Shown here piece by piece: positions 13,417 to 20,554 of a stretch of DNA of 27,507 bases (within the stretch, counting starts at the first letter, position 1; the number at the start of each line of letters is the position of its first letter). The position numbers and the translations under genes were made by a program. The DNA comes from JANMMJ01 sp964543235 (GTDB taxonomy: Bacteria > Pseudomonadota > Alphaproteobacteria > Rhizobiales > Aestuariivirgaceae), in NCBI GenBank assembly GCA_964543235.1, contig CAZIXE010000045.1, forward strand, positions 1 through 27,507, in the 5' to 3' direction. Below the pieces are notes generated by a model that worked only from the letters and a program-made list of their open reading frames with translations, made no database searches and was not told the DNA's origin.

Positions 13417-14317
13417 ATTCCGCTGCAATGCGGCGTGGCTGCAGGAGGTCCGCAACCGCCGGCAAGAAGCACTTCATGATCTCGCGCAGACACTGGGCAA
13501 CGACCGGGAAATCCGGCAAACGCTCCAGGGTTTGCTCATTGACATAGAGGGCGCGATTGATTTCGACCTGGAGCGCGTGATAGCCGCCGGCGGGCGAACC
13601 ATAGTTGTGGGTGATGAACCCGCCCGCGTAAGGCTTGTTATGGATGACGCAGAAGCCCTGTTCGGCAAAGAGCTCCTCCAAGTAGGCGGTGATTTCATAG
13701 GCACAGGCAGAGCCGTGGCGGTCGCCGATGACAATGTCGGCCCGGCGGCTGCCGGCCGACTGTTGCAGCGCCACGGCGCTCGAGGGCATGGAGTGACAAT
13801 CGACCAGCACAACAGCACCGAACTTGCCATGCACCTCCGAGAGAAGCCGTGTCAGGGTGCGGTGATAGGGGCGGTAAAGGCCTTCGATCCGGCGCAGGGC
13901 CTCGCTGAGGGGGAGGGGCGCGCGGTAGATCTCCTCGCCCTCGCTGACGATGCGGGGAATGGTGCCCAGTCCGCCGGCCACTCGCACGGAAGTTGTATTG
14001 GCGAAGCCGGGCAGGGCCTCGTGGAACATACGCGGATCGAGTTCGTAGGGTTCGCGGTTGACATCGAGATAGGCCCGCGGAAAGTTCGCCCGCAGCAGCG
14101 GGGATCCCAGTTCGGTGACGCAGGCAAAGAGTTCGTCGACATAGCAGTCCTCGGACCGCCGCAGCGTCAGGGCGGTAAGGCGCGACGTCGCAAGGAAGGC
14201 GGCGTCGTAGCAGCGGCCGGAATGCGGCGAGTTGAAGACCGCCGGCTGCGTCCAGGCTGAGGGGGCGATAATCTCGAAAGGGCGTGGGGCCCGCGCGTTG
14301 TCCGAATTCTCCTGCAT
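13415..14317 (-). CDS. N-formylglutamate amidohydrolase family protein
   Basis: A 300-residue protein (from ATG 14317) of the FGase family, zinc-type amidohydrolases that in histidine breakdown split N-formylglutamate to formate and glutamate. Motifs: FNSPHSG near residue 28, LRRSEDCYVDELFA, FPRAYLDVNREPYELDP, VLVDCHSMPSS and EINRALYVNE, all typical. An in-frame ATG at 14395 would add 26 residues without family resemblance; neither start has a clear ribosome site. No hut genes are nearby, so the true substrate may differ from formylglutamate. Its position between the mmgR-type RNA and cpdR matches rhizobia. Its 3' end overlaps the terminator of the sRNA, so the two transcripts converge. Confidence 0.85.
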   Translation of the reverse strand: MQENSDNARAPRPFEIIAPSAWTQPAVFNSPHSGRCYDAAFLATSRLTALTLRRSEDCYVDELFACVTELGSPLLRANFPRAYLDVNREPYELDPRMFHEALPGFANTTSVRVAGGLGTIPRIVSEGEEIYRAPLPLSEALRRIEGLYRPYHRTLTRLLSEVHGKFGAVVLVDCHSMPSSAVALQQSAGSRRADIVIGDRHGSACAYEITAYLEELFAEQGFCVIHNKPYAGGFITHNYGSPAGGYHALQVEINRALYVNEQTLERLPDFPVVAQCLREIMKCFLPAVADLLQPRRIAAE

Positions 14318-14448
14318 CTCAGCCTGGCGAAGCAGTCTCGTCTGCGCTTCATTATTGCCTTGCAGGACGCACTTGTCTATCGCTTCACAGGCCATTTACT
14401 CTTTGTTTCTAGTGTGTCGCGAGCGATTGAGGGGAACAAGCGCCGGCT

Positions 14449-14808
14449 ATGGCCAAGATCATTCTTGCGGAAGACGACGAGGACATGCGCCGGTTTCTGG
14501 CGCGGGCCCTGGAAAAGGCAGGGCATCAGGTGGTTTCATTCGGCGAGGGCGCGAGCGCCTACGAGGAGATCAAGCACAAGACCTTCGATCTCCTGCTGAC
14601 CGACATCGTCATGCCGGAAATGGACGGGATCGAACTGGCGCGGCGGGCGGCCGAACTCGATCCGGCCCTCAAAATCATGTTCATCACCGGCTTCGCGGCG
14701 GTGGCGCTGCATCCCGATTCCAAGGCGCCAAAGGATGCGAAGGTGCTCTCCAAGCCATTCCACCTGCGCGATCTGGTGGCGGAAGTGGACAGGATGATGG
14801 CGGCTTAG
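14449..14808 (+). CDS. cpdR: Single-domain response regulator CpdR
   Basis: A 119-residue receiver domain with no output domain. Acidic pocket EDDED (8-12), phosphorylation site Asp52 in LLLTDIVMPEMDG, Thr80 in MFITGFAA and Lys102 in VLSKPFHLRDLVAEVDRM, the ending characteristic of CpdR. In Caulobacter and rhizobia unphosphorylated CpdR places the ClpXP protease at the cell pole and promotes destruction of cell-cycle regulators; the CckA-ChpT relay phosphorylates it. It diverges from the formylglutamate gene and converges with the glycosidase gene. Start ATG 14449; GGGGA lies rather far upstream. Confidence 0.96.
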   Translation: MAKIILAEDDEDMRRFLARALEKAGHQVVSFGEGASAYEEIKHKTFDLLLTDIVMPEMDGIELARRAAELDPALKIMFITGFAAVALHPDSKAPKDAKVLSKPFHLRDLVAEVDRMMAA

Positions 14809-14815
14809 GGATTCT

Positions 14816-14839
14816 CGCCGGGCAGACGGCCGGCCGGCG
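14816..14839. terminator. GC-rich hairpin between cpdR and the glycosidase gene
   Basis: CGCCGG (14816-14821) can pair with CCGGCG (14834-14839) in the 44-base gap between convergent stops. No T-run; a possible bidirectional terminator. Confidence 0.3.
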
Positions 14840-14852
14840 CTTCAGCCCACTG

Positions 14853-16244
14853 TCAGTTCGTGCAAGTCGCGCCCTTCCTGGAGACGATGACGGCAATTGA
14901 CAGGCCCGGGACCAGCATCTTGCCGTTGGTCAAGTCTGCACTCTCCTTGACGGCCTTGTCGAAAAGCGAACGGCGACTCACGCCGGCGGCCTGCGGTTTC
15001 ATCACCACTGCTGTGGCATCGCAGCCGCCGGCAATCGAGGTCCAGTCGATGGGCTGCGGCTGCGTTTTCCAGTTGATGGCCGCAATTGCCAGAGCCCCTT
15101 GCTGCTGTCTGAACCTGCTGAGTTGCAGGCCCTGTGCCACGGCAGACCCGCCGTCATCAACCTGCCAGCCAACGAGCGGTGCCAACATTTGCATGACTTC
15201 TCCGGCCGCATTCAGCGAGTAAGTCGACCTGTCGAGCAGGCCCTGATCCGCGGGACCAAACAGGGGCCAATAGGCCGCGAGGCGAACACCCTCCCTGGCC
15301 TGATCGAGCAGCGCGTCGGCGACGAACAATGCATGGCCTATCGTGTCGTGCTTGACGATGTTCGGGTTACGCGCCGAACGGCTGCCAATATTCCATTCCG
15401 TCAGGTGAATGGGGATGGTTCGCCCCAGTGAAGATTGCATCTTGGTCTTGACTGCTGCCAGCAGTTCACCGATGCCGGATCCGGAACGCAGCAGGCCTCC
15501 TGCACGGGGGACGGCATAGCGGTGGATGACAACGTAATCGATGTCGCCGCCCGCTGCCTTGATGGCCTCGTCCCACCAGGTGCCGCTGTCGCCCGCCACA
15601 GTGGCCCCGATGTCGTTCGGCATGACCATCCCGAGTTCAAGCGAAGGATCGATCGCCTTCAAGCGCCGGCGGAATTGCGCATAGTGTTTTCCATATTGTG
15701 CACCTGTCATTGGCGATAGGGCCTGTACCCTTTCAAAGTAAGCCTCGTTACCAAGCTCCCAATACTTTACGCCGTATGACTTGCTTCTGGTGTATTGCAC
15801 CCACTCCTCCGCCTGGCGTATCCCGCTTTCAATGTCCCCCTTGGCCACCCAATACCTGAGGTTCAGTACAATGCTTGCCTGGGCACCGAGACACTTGGCC
15901 ACCGAGGCGAGCTCATCGAAATCGAGATCGTCAGGACCGGCACGATAGTTCTGTGGAAACCAGTCGCTCCTGGCAGTCTTCCTCTCTTTCCAGAAATAGT
16001 TCTCTGCAACAGTGCCACCCGGAAAACGCAAGGTCCGGACGGGGATGCTGGTCAGCGAGTCCATGAACCTTGCATCGGCGCGAACACTATCACGCGCTTG
16101 ATTAAACAGCAGATTTGTACCAAAGAGGAGCGGAGAAACGGTGCCCTGAGGTGGGTTGGCGGTCGCCTGCGAACCGAGGCATTTCGCAGCTGCGGGGAGA
16201 GCCGAGCAGATCAGCGCGGTAACGAGGACAAGGTAGCGGAGCAT
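14853..16244 (-). CDS. Secreted clan GH-A glycosidase, GH51/arabinofuranosidase-like
   Basis: A 463-residue protein with a Sec signal peptide (about 1-20). The TIM-barrel part contains FGTNLLFN, TLRFPGGTVAENYFW, ELGNEAYFERV (acid/base Glu167 in the NE pair) and HLTEWN (nucleophile Glu283), which is the two-glutamate layout of clan GH-A retaining enzymes and closest in look to GH51 alpha-L-arabinofuranosidases. A small beta domain occupies the C-terminus (about 360-463). It would act in the periplasm or outside on a polysaccharide; since it adjoins sulfotransferases and glycosyltransferases, trimming of the cell's own glycan is a fair guess, not shown. It diverges from the sulfotransferase gene at 16295 across 50 bases. 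Confidence 0.8.
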   Translation of the reverse strand: MLRYLVLVTALICSALPAAAKCLGSQATANPPQGTVSPLLFGTNLLFNQARDSVRADARFMDSLTSIPVRTLRFPGGTVAENYFWKERKTARSDWFPQNYRAGPDDLDFDELASVAKCLGAQASIVLNLRYWVAKGDIESGIRQAEEWVQYTRSKSYGVKYWELGNEAYFERVQALSPMTGAQYGKHYAQFRRRLKAIDPSLELGMVMPNDIGATVAGDSGTWWDEAIKAAGGDIDYVVIHRYAVPRAGGLLRSGSGIGELLAAVKTKMQSSLGRTIPIHLTEWNIGSRSARNPNIVKHDTIGHALFVADALLDQAREGVRLAAYWPLFGPADQGLLDRSTYSLNAAGEVMQMLAPLVGWQVDDGGSAVAQGLQLSRFRQQQGALAIAAINWKTQPQPIDWTSIAGGCDATAVVMKPQAAGVSRRSLFDKAVKESADLTNGKMLVPGLSIAVIVSRKGATCTN

Positions 16245-16294
16245 TTGCTTAAAAGCAGTGTTCGGAATGCAATCATGACAAAGAGATTGGCCGA

Positions 16295-16924
16295 ATGATC
16301 ATCTCGACAAAACATCGATTCGTGTTTCTTTGTATGCCCAAATGCGCGTCGACATCAACCGAAGCGGTGCTCCGTCCATATGGGCAAATTGTGACGGGCA
16401 ATGATCCGGGCCTAAAACATCTGCCGTTTCGCGCTTACGAGCGATACTTCAGCCAGCTCGTCAAGCGGAAACAGAGACGAATACCGGGTTCGACTGAGGG
16501 TATCGAAGTCGTTTGCCTGTTTCGTGAACCAGTCGAGTGGCTCAACAGCTGGTACCGCTACCGGACACGGGAAGAACTGGCGAAGACAACGGATGGCAGG
16601 GCCAAGTCAACTGCGAACATCTCCTTTGAAGACTTTGCACGTGAGTACGTTTCTCCGTCTCCCAGGCCGTTTGCGAAGGTTGGGCGGCAAATCAATTTCG
16701 TGAAGGACAAGGACGGAAACGTGGGAAAGATCACGTTGTTCCGCTATGAGGACTACGATCGCTTCATCGACTACATGTCGGACAAGGTGGGGAAGAAACT
16801 CGTTGCCCCGCATCGCAATGTGTCGCCGCGCAGCGGATCGGCTGTGTTAGAGAAACCCGGATTTCTGGTCGACTTTCTCCGGGATGAGTACCAGCTCTAC
16901 GACAGTATCGGGCGTGGCCGGTAA
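16295..16924 (+). CDS. Sulfotransferase family protein (type 2-like)
   Basis: A 209-residue PAPS-dependent sulfotransferase-type protein. KHRFVFLCMPKCASTS (6-21) is the 5'-phosphosulfate loop, in the MPKCAST form of carbohydrate sulfotransferases, and VVCLFREPVEWLNSWYRYR (72-90) is the 3'-phosphate-binding segment. It is short but both cofactor motifs are intact. HLPF at 42-45 is common to this group. It would move sulfate from PAPS to a sugar hydroxyl, most likely on the glycan made by the facing genes. Base use is visibly less GC-rich than the core genes around it. It ends 7 bases from the end of the opposing operon. Confidence 0.85.
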   Translation: MIISTKHRFVFLCMPKCASTSTEAVLRPYGQIVTGNDPGLKHLPFRAYERYFSQLVKRKQRRIPGSTEGIEVVCLFREPVEWLNSWYRYRTREELAKTTDGRAKSTANISFEDFAREYVSPSPRPFAKVGRQINFVKDKDGNVGKITLFRYEDYDRFIDYMSDKVGKKLVAPHRNVSPRSGSAVLEKPGFLVDFLRDEYQLYDSIGRGR

Positions 16925-16931
16925 TGCAAGG

Positions 16932-17657
16932 TCAGATCTGGTGTTCGAGACCAATGCGGCGGGCATAGTCCACCATCTCATCCCAGTTCACCACGATCTC
17001 GCTGAGCGGTTCGGGATTCTGCCTGTCAAGCCTCGGTTTCAGGGAGGATTTTCGCTCGGGCAGGCCCAGGAATGCGATGATACGGTTTATCGCCTCGACA
17101 TCATTGAGTTCCCGGTACCAGACCGGTTGGAAAGTTTGGCCGGTTGACCGGAGTTGGTCCAGGACATGGTGCCAGAACCGATCGAGCCTGGCGCGATAGT
17201 CCTCGAAATCGCTGGCCTGGAAGACAATCTTTCGCTCTTCCAGCGGCAGCTCGGCGCGGGGGCCTTCCCTGGTCACCCGCCACACATCGGTCTTCCTGGC
17301 AATCTGCAGCGAGACAAAGGCGTGGAACACACTCCTGCGCAGGCAGATCTTGCGCACGTCCCGATCTGCAAGAAGGCGATCCAAAATCACCGGGTCATGG
17401 CCGGGAAACATGTGAAGGCCGATGGCCTCAGCGGGCAAGCCCATAATCCTGCCCAAAAAGTTAAGCGGGTCCTTATCGCGCAAGGCGACGTCGCTGCGCT
17501 GCAGGCCAAACATCGTCAGATACTGGGGCGCCAGGCCCACAAAGGCAGGATTGAAAGCCTCCCCGTGGCAGACGACTCCATGATACTGGTTCAGGCACGA
17601 GTTCAGGAGATTCGACCCGGTGCGCATGGAGGCGAGAATGACAAATCGTATGGTCAT
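16932..17657 (-). CDS. Stf0/NodH-like sulfotransferase
   Basis: A 241-residue sulfotransferase. VILASMRTGSNLLNSCL (6-22) is the 5'-phosphosulfate motif in the SxRTGSxLL form of Stf0 and NodH, GVVCHGEAFNP follows as in that family, and KICLRRSVFHAFVSLQIAR (102-120) is the 3'-phosphate-binding segment with its Arg and Ser. FLGLPERK near 195-202 is the usual C-terminal element. Stf0 sulfates trehalose and NodH a lipochitooligosaccharide; the acceptor here is unknown. It is the last gene of the minus-strand glycan operon and starts within the stop of the gene before it (ATGA), so it is translationally coupled. Confidence 0.9.
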   Translation of the reverse strand: MTIRFVILASMRTGSNLLNSCLNQYHGVVCHGEAFNPAFVGLAPQYLTMFGLQRSDVALRDKDPLNFLGRIMGLPAEAIGLHMFPGHDPVILDRLLADRDVRKICLRRSVFHAFVSLQIARKTDVWRVTREGPRAELPLEERKIVFQASDFEDYRARLDRFWHHVLDQLRSTGQTFQPVWYRELNDVEAINRIIAFLGLPERKSSLKPRLDRQNPEPLSEIVVNWDEMVDYARRIGLEHQI

Positions 17658-18571
17658 CGGACGAGCCTTCTCACTATCCCGGTCTCCGGAACTGATCTGT
17701 TTGTCAACTCGGCAAGGTCGCGGGCGTATCTCTCGGAGAGCCGGCCCGCGCGCGCAGAGTCGGCGATCGTCAGCTTGCCACCGTCGTCCTCAAACGGGAA
17801 CTTCTCGGCGAGATAGTTGGCGAGCTTCACATGCTCAGCGTCGCTGAGATACGGCTCGGCTGCCTGAATGATCGCGACTGCCTTCTTCGACAGCGACGAA
17901 CGCACCCTCTTGTCCATCATCATGCCGCTCTTTGCGAGATTGACGCCTGTCAGTGACTCCACTACGCCGGATTGAGATCTTACAAAGTCCTCATAACACC
18001 AGAAAAGCACCTTTCCAACGCCAACGGTCTTCTGGACCTGTTCAAGGAATCGCGTCCAGGACAACTGATCATCCTTCAACCCGGCTAACAAGGACTCGAA
18101 GGAGGCGAGTTTGCGGTGGCGCAGCACTTCGCAGTAGGCGGAAACGGCGAAATCGGCATATGTGCGAATGCAGCAGAAATAGTCGAACTCGCTATCAGGG
18201 AAGATGCGCTTGAGCGCAAGCAGGCGCCTGGGCCCGTCGGCATAGAGGTTTTCGCCCTTCCAAAGGGCAGATAATGGTCCTGACAAGTTTTCGTCGGAAA
18301 TCAACAGGCGCTGCAAGGGCGGCACATCCTGTGCATTCGGGCGCACTGCTGTCAGGAGTTGGCGGCGTACGCGCTCCTCAGTGAGTCCGATACCGGCGCC
18401 CTGATGCCCAGCTGCCAGTTTGCCGATGGCGGGGAACAGCGCCTTGCGTGAAACGTGAAGAGGAATGTAGCCCAGGCCCTGCCTTCGCAATTCGCCCTTG
18501 CTGGCGAGGAGAAAGTTTTGCAGCAGGGTCGTTGCCGTCTTGTGCGCGCCGAAATGGACTGCGACTCTCAT
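17654..18571 (-). CDS. Sulfotransferase-like protein of the glycan operon
   Basis: A 305-residue protein opening MRVAVHFGAHKTATTLLQNF; GAHKTATTLLQ (8-18) is a 5'-phosphosulfate loop. IRTYADFAVSAYCEVLRHR further on fits the 3'-phosphate segment with a Ser in place. VLFWCYEDF and a late helical region are also in keeping with sulfotransferases. The start at 18571 is fixed by the motif at the very N-terminus and by the ATGA overlap with the preceding methyltransferase-like gene; a longer frame to 18802 lies inside that gene and is not used. It couples in turn to the Stf0-like gene. Acceptor unknown. It differs clearly from its neighbours, so the island has three unlike sulfotransferases. Confidence 0.82.
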   Translation of the reverse strand: MRVAVHFGAHKTATTLLQNFLLASKGELRRQGLGYIPLHVSRKALFPAIGKLAAGHQGAGIGLTEERVRRQLLTAVRPNAQDVPPLQRLLISDENLSGPLSALWKGENLYADGPRRLLALKRIFPDSEFDYFCCIRTYADFAVSAYCEVLRHRKLASFESLLAGLKDDQLSWTRFLEQVQKTVGVGKVLFWCYEDFVRSQSGVVESLTGVNLAKSGMMMDKRVRSSLSKKAVAIIQAAEPYLSDAEHVKLANYLAEKFPFEDDGGKLTIADSARAGRLSERYARDLAELTNRSVPETGIVRRLVR

Positions 18572-19488
18572 AGCTTCCCACTGAACTTCTGCGGGCCAGT
18601 TTCCCGGGCCAGGGTGATCCACGGAACCAGATCGCGCTGCGAAACGTTGCGCCTGGGATATTCGGAGGCCTTCGACACTTCGGGAGCCTGGCTGACAGTG
18701 AACGCCGAACGCGCCAGCATTTCCTGCTGCCGAAGGTGAGGAAACCTGGATATCGCCCTTACAATGAGGTCGACTCGTTCGCGCGCCTCCAGAGTGAACC
18801 AACTACATGAGGCCAAGTCATCGGCGCTGAGCGGATCCTTCAGCCTGAACACAGCCGAGTTGTTCTGTGCGTAGGCCACGAGAGAGAATTTCTCTGCCAA
18901 TGCCTCCATCTGGACGACGATCCAGGGATTCTGATGATGGAAGTAGTCCTGATGAATTACGACAGACCTGCCGGGTATGAGATCCTTGTAGAACTGCCGG
19001 GCCACGTGATCAGCAGTGGCAGCTGACTTTGCAATATCTACAAAGAGCAGCTCAATAGGGCCGCCTGCCCACTGCGTCTTGTTGAGGTCCCCCTTGTGAA
19101 ATTCGATGAGTCCTCTAAAGGTTGCGAGCAGCTGCTTCGCTGTTGGCAATATGTCAACGCCTGCAAATGGTGCGATACCCTTCTTGTAGAGCAAGTCAGG
19201 CTTCATGCCTTCGGCACATTCGAAACGATCAAATGCGTGGATCTTGCTGCGAGTTTGCTTGTTCTTGCTCAAGCCAAAAGCCAGCCGTGCCGTCGACCCT
19301 CCTATGAAGGACCCAAGCTCACAGATTGCACCGATGCCTGTGTAGTCGAACTCGGCGATCCAGCGGAGCATTCTTCCTTCTTCATCCGTCAGCATTGTCG
19401 GAATCTGCTTGACTTCGGAGGGCACGCTATAGAACTGACTGTTCCAGGGCAGTGCAGACAGCGAGTCGGTTGTCACTTCTTTGGGCAT
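18568..19488 (-). CDS. Class I SAM-dependent methyltransferase-like protein
   Basis: A 306-residue protein. AICELGSFIGGSTARLAFGL (54-73) is a SAM-binding motif I, HAFDRFE (84-90) follows as motif II, and IELLFVDIAKSA with LIPGRSVVIHQDYFHHQNPW forms the later strands, in the manner of the Methyltransf_24/cephalosporin-hydroxylase-like group found in polysaccharide clusters. It may O-methylate a sugar or a carrier-linked end group. ATG 19488 is preferred because GGAG lies 8 bases upstream. A GTG at 19683 would add 65 residues of no family likeness and overlap the previous gene by 8 bases. If 19488 is right, 187 non-coding bases separate it from the gene before, the only real gap in the operon. 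Confidence 0.82.
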   Translation of the reverse strand: MPKEVTTDSLSALPWNSQFYSVPSEVKQIPTMLTDEEGRMLRWIAEFDYTGIGAICELGSFIGGSTARLAFGLSKNKQTRSKIHAFDRFECAEGMKPDLLYKKGIAPFAGVDILPTAKQLLATFRGLIEFHKGDLNKTQWAGGPIELLFVDIAKSAATADHVARQFYKDLIPGRSVVIHQDYFHHQNPWIVVQMEALAEKFSLVAYAQNNSAVFRLKDPLSADDLASCSWFTLEARERVDLIVRAISRFPHLRQQEMLARSAFTVSQAPEVSKASEYPRRNVSQRDLVPWITLARETGPQKFSGKL

Positions 19489-19675
19489 ATTCTTGCTCCG
19501 GCGCGCCTCGCCATTCCGATGAGTTGAGTGTTGTGTCTGGATCACACTGCCGTCCCGTACCAGCGGTAACCGGCGGTCTTGCTCGCAAGGATCTTGCTGC
19601 AAATTCGATATGGAAGTTTCATCTATACTGTCTCGCCTGTAGTTCGTTGACGTCGTCGTTCCCGTGGCCGACGCG

Positions 19676-20554
19676 TCAAACACGTTCCCTTCTTCCGCCC
19701 CACAGCCAGCTCAAATCGATACCCAGTGCCTTGGCGGACATCGGCTTCGCCTGAAGGCGGCCAACCAGCAGCAGGGCGCCAAGACCGAACTGGCCAGCCG
19801 CCAAGTCCTCGCGCAGCTTGCGATTCCGATATAATGCATCGGCGACCTGCTGGGCTGCCGCCTGCGGGGTGATCGAATTGACGTAGTGCGGGTCGGCCGA
19901 AGCATCGCTCTGCCGCACATGATAGTTCGCGAGTCGTTTCGGGATGACGGCAATGTCGCCTCTGAGCAGGGCGCGCAGGTTGAAATCCCAGTCACCGAGT
20001 ATGGGCATCGACTCGTCGTAGCCGCCAAGCGCCTGAAAGAGGGACCTGCGGTAGAGAAAGGCAATCGGCGGATAGAGGTTCGATCTCGCCATGTCGGCGA
20101 TGTGTATGGCCGGAAGGACAGGGGCGTGGGGGATGCTCTTCACCCTGTCAATGCTGTCGCGTGACATGCGCTCGGTCACGCGCAGGGCATGGGTGACGAC
20201 GCCGACAAAGCCGGCCTCCTGGTCGAGGAACCGAGACGTTTCGGCAAGAAACTCCGGCTCCCAGGTATCGTCGTCGTCATGAATGGCAATGTAACCAGAC
20301 CGGCTGGCGCGGATACCGGCGTTGGAGGCGGCCTCCATGCCTTTGCTCTCGCTGCGGTGGATGACCTTGGTCCTGATACCCGAAGCCTCAGCCTGGCTGG
20401 CAATGCGATCGACCGGACCCGGTTCACCGCCGTCATTGACGATCACCCAGAGAAAGTCCCGCATGGACTGGGATTGCACGCTGCCCAGAGCCCGGACAAG
20501 CATGCGCGGGCGCGAGCGCGTCCTGGTGATGACCGCGACCTTGGGCGCCTTCAC
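19676..20554 (-). CDS. Family 2 glycosyltransferase
   Basis: A 292-residue GT-A enzyme. AVITRTRSRPRMLVRALGSV opens the Rossmann-like fold, the nucleotide-sugar and metal motif is IHDDDDTWEPEF (91-102), and ESMPILGDWDFNLRAL (about 181-196) is the acceptor/catalytic region with its D-W-D. It transfers a sugar from a nucleotide donor to a growing glycan at the cytoplasmic face; donor and linkage are not predictable. It begins at GTG 20554, overlapping the stop of the large glycosyltransferase gene (GTGA), so the two are coupled. Confidence 0.92.
   Translation of the reverse strand: MKAPKVAVITRTRSRPRMLVRALGSVQSQSMRDFLWVIVNDGGEPGPVDRIASQAEASGIRTKVIHRSESKGMEAASNAGIRASRSGYIAIHDDDDTWEPEFLAETSRFLDQEAGFVGVVTHALRVTERMSRDSIDRVKSIPHAPVLPAIHIADMARSNLYPPIAFLYRRSLFQALGGYDESMPILGDWDFNLRALLRGDIAVIPKRLANYHVRQSDASADPHYVNSITPQAAAQQVADALYRNRKLREDLAAGQFGLGALLLVGRLQAKPMSAKALGIDLSWLWGGRRERV

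Noticed and set aside
18572..18802. 77-residue N-terminal extension of the sulfotransferase gene ending at 17654
   Set aside because: Lies wholly within the methyltransferase-like gene; the 5'-phosphosulfate loop sits right after the ATG at 18571, which also gives the ATGA overlap seen elsewhere in the operon.
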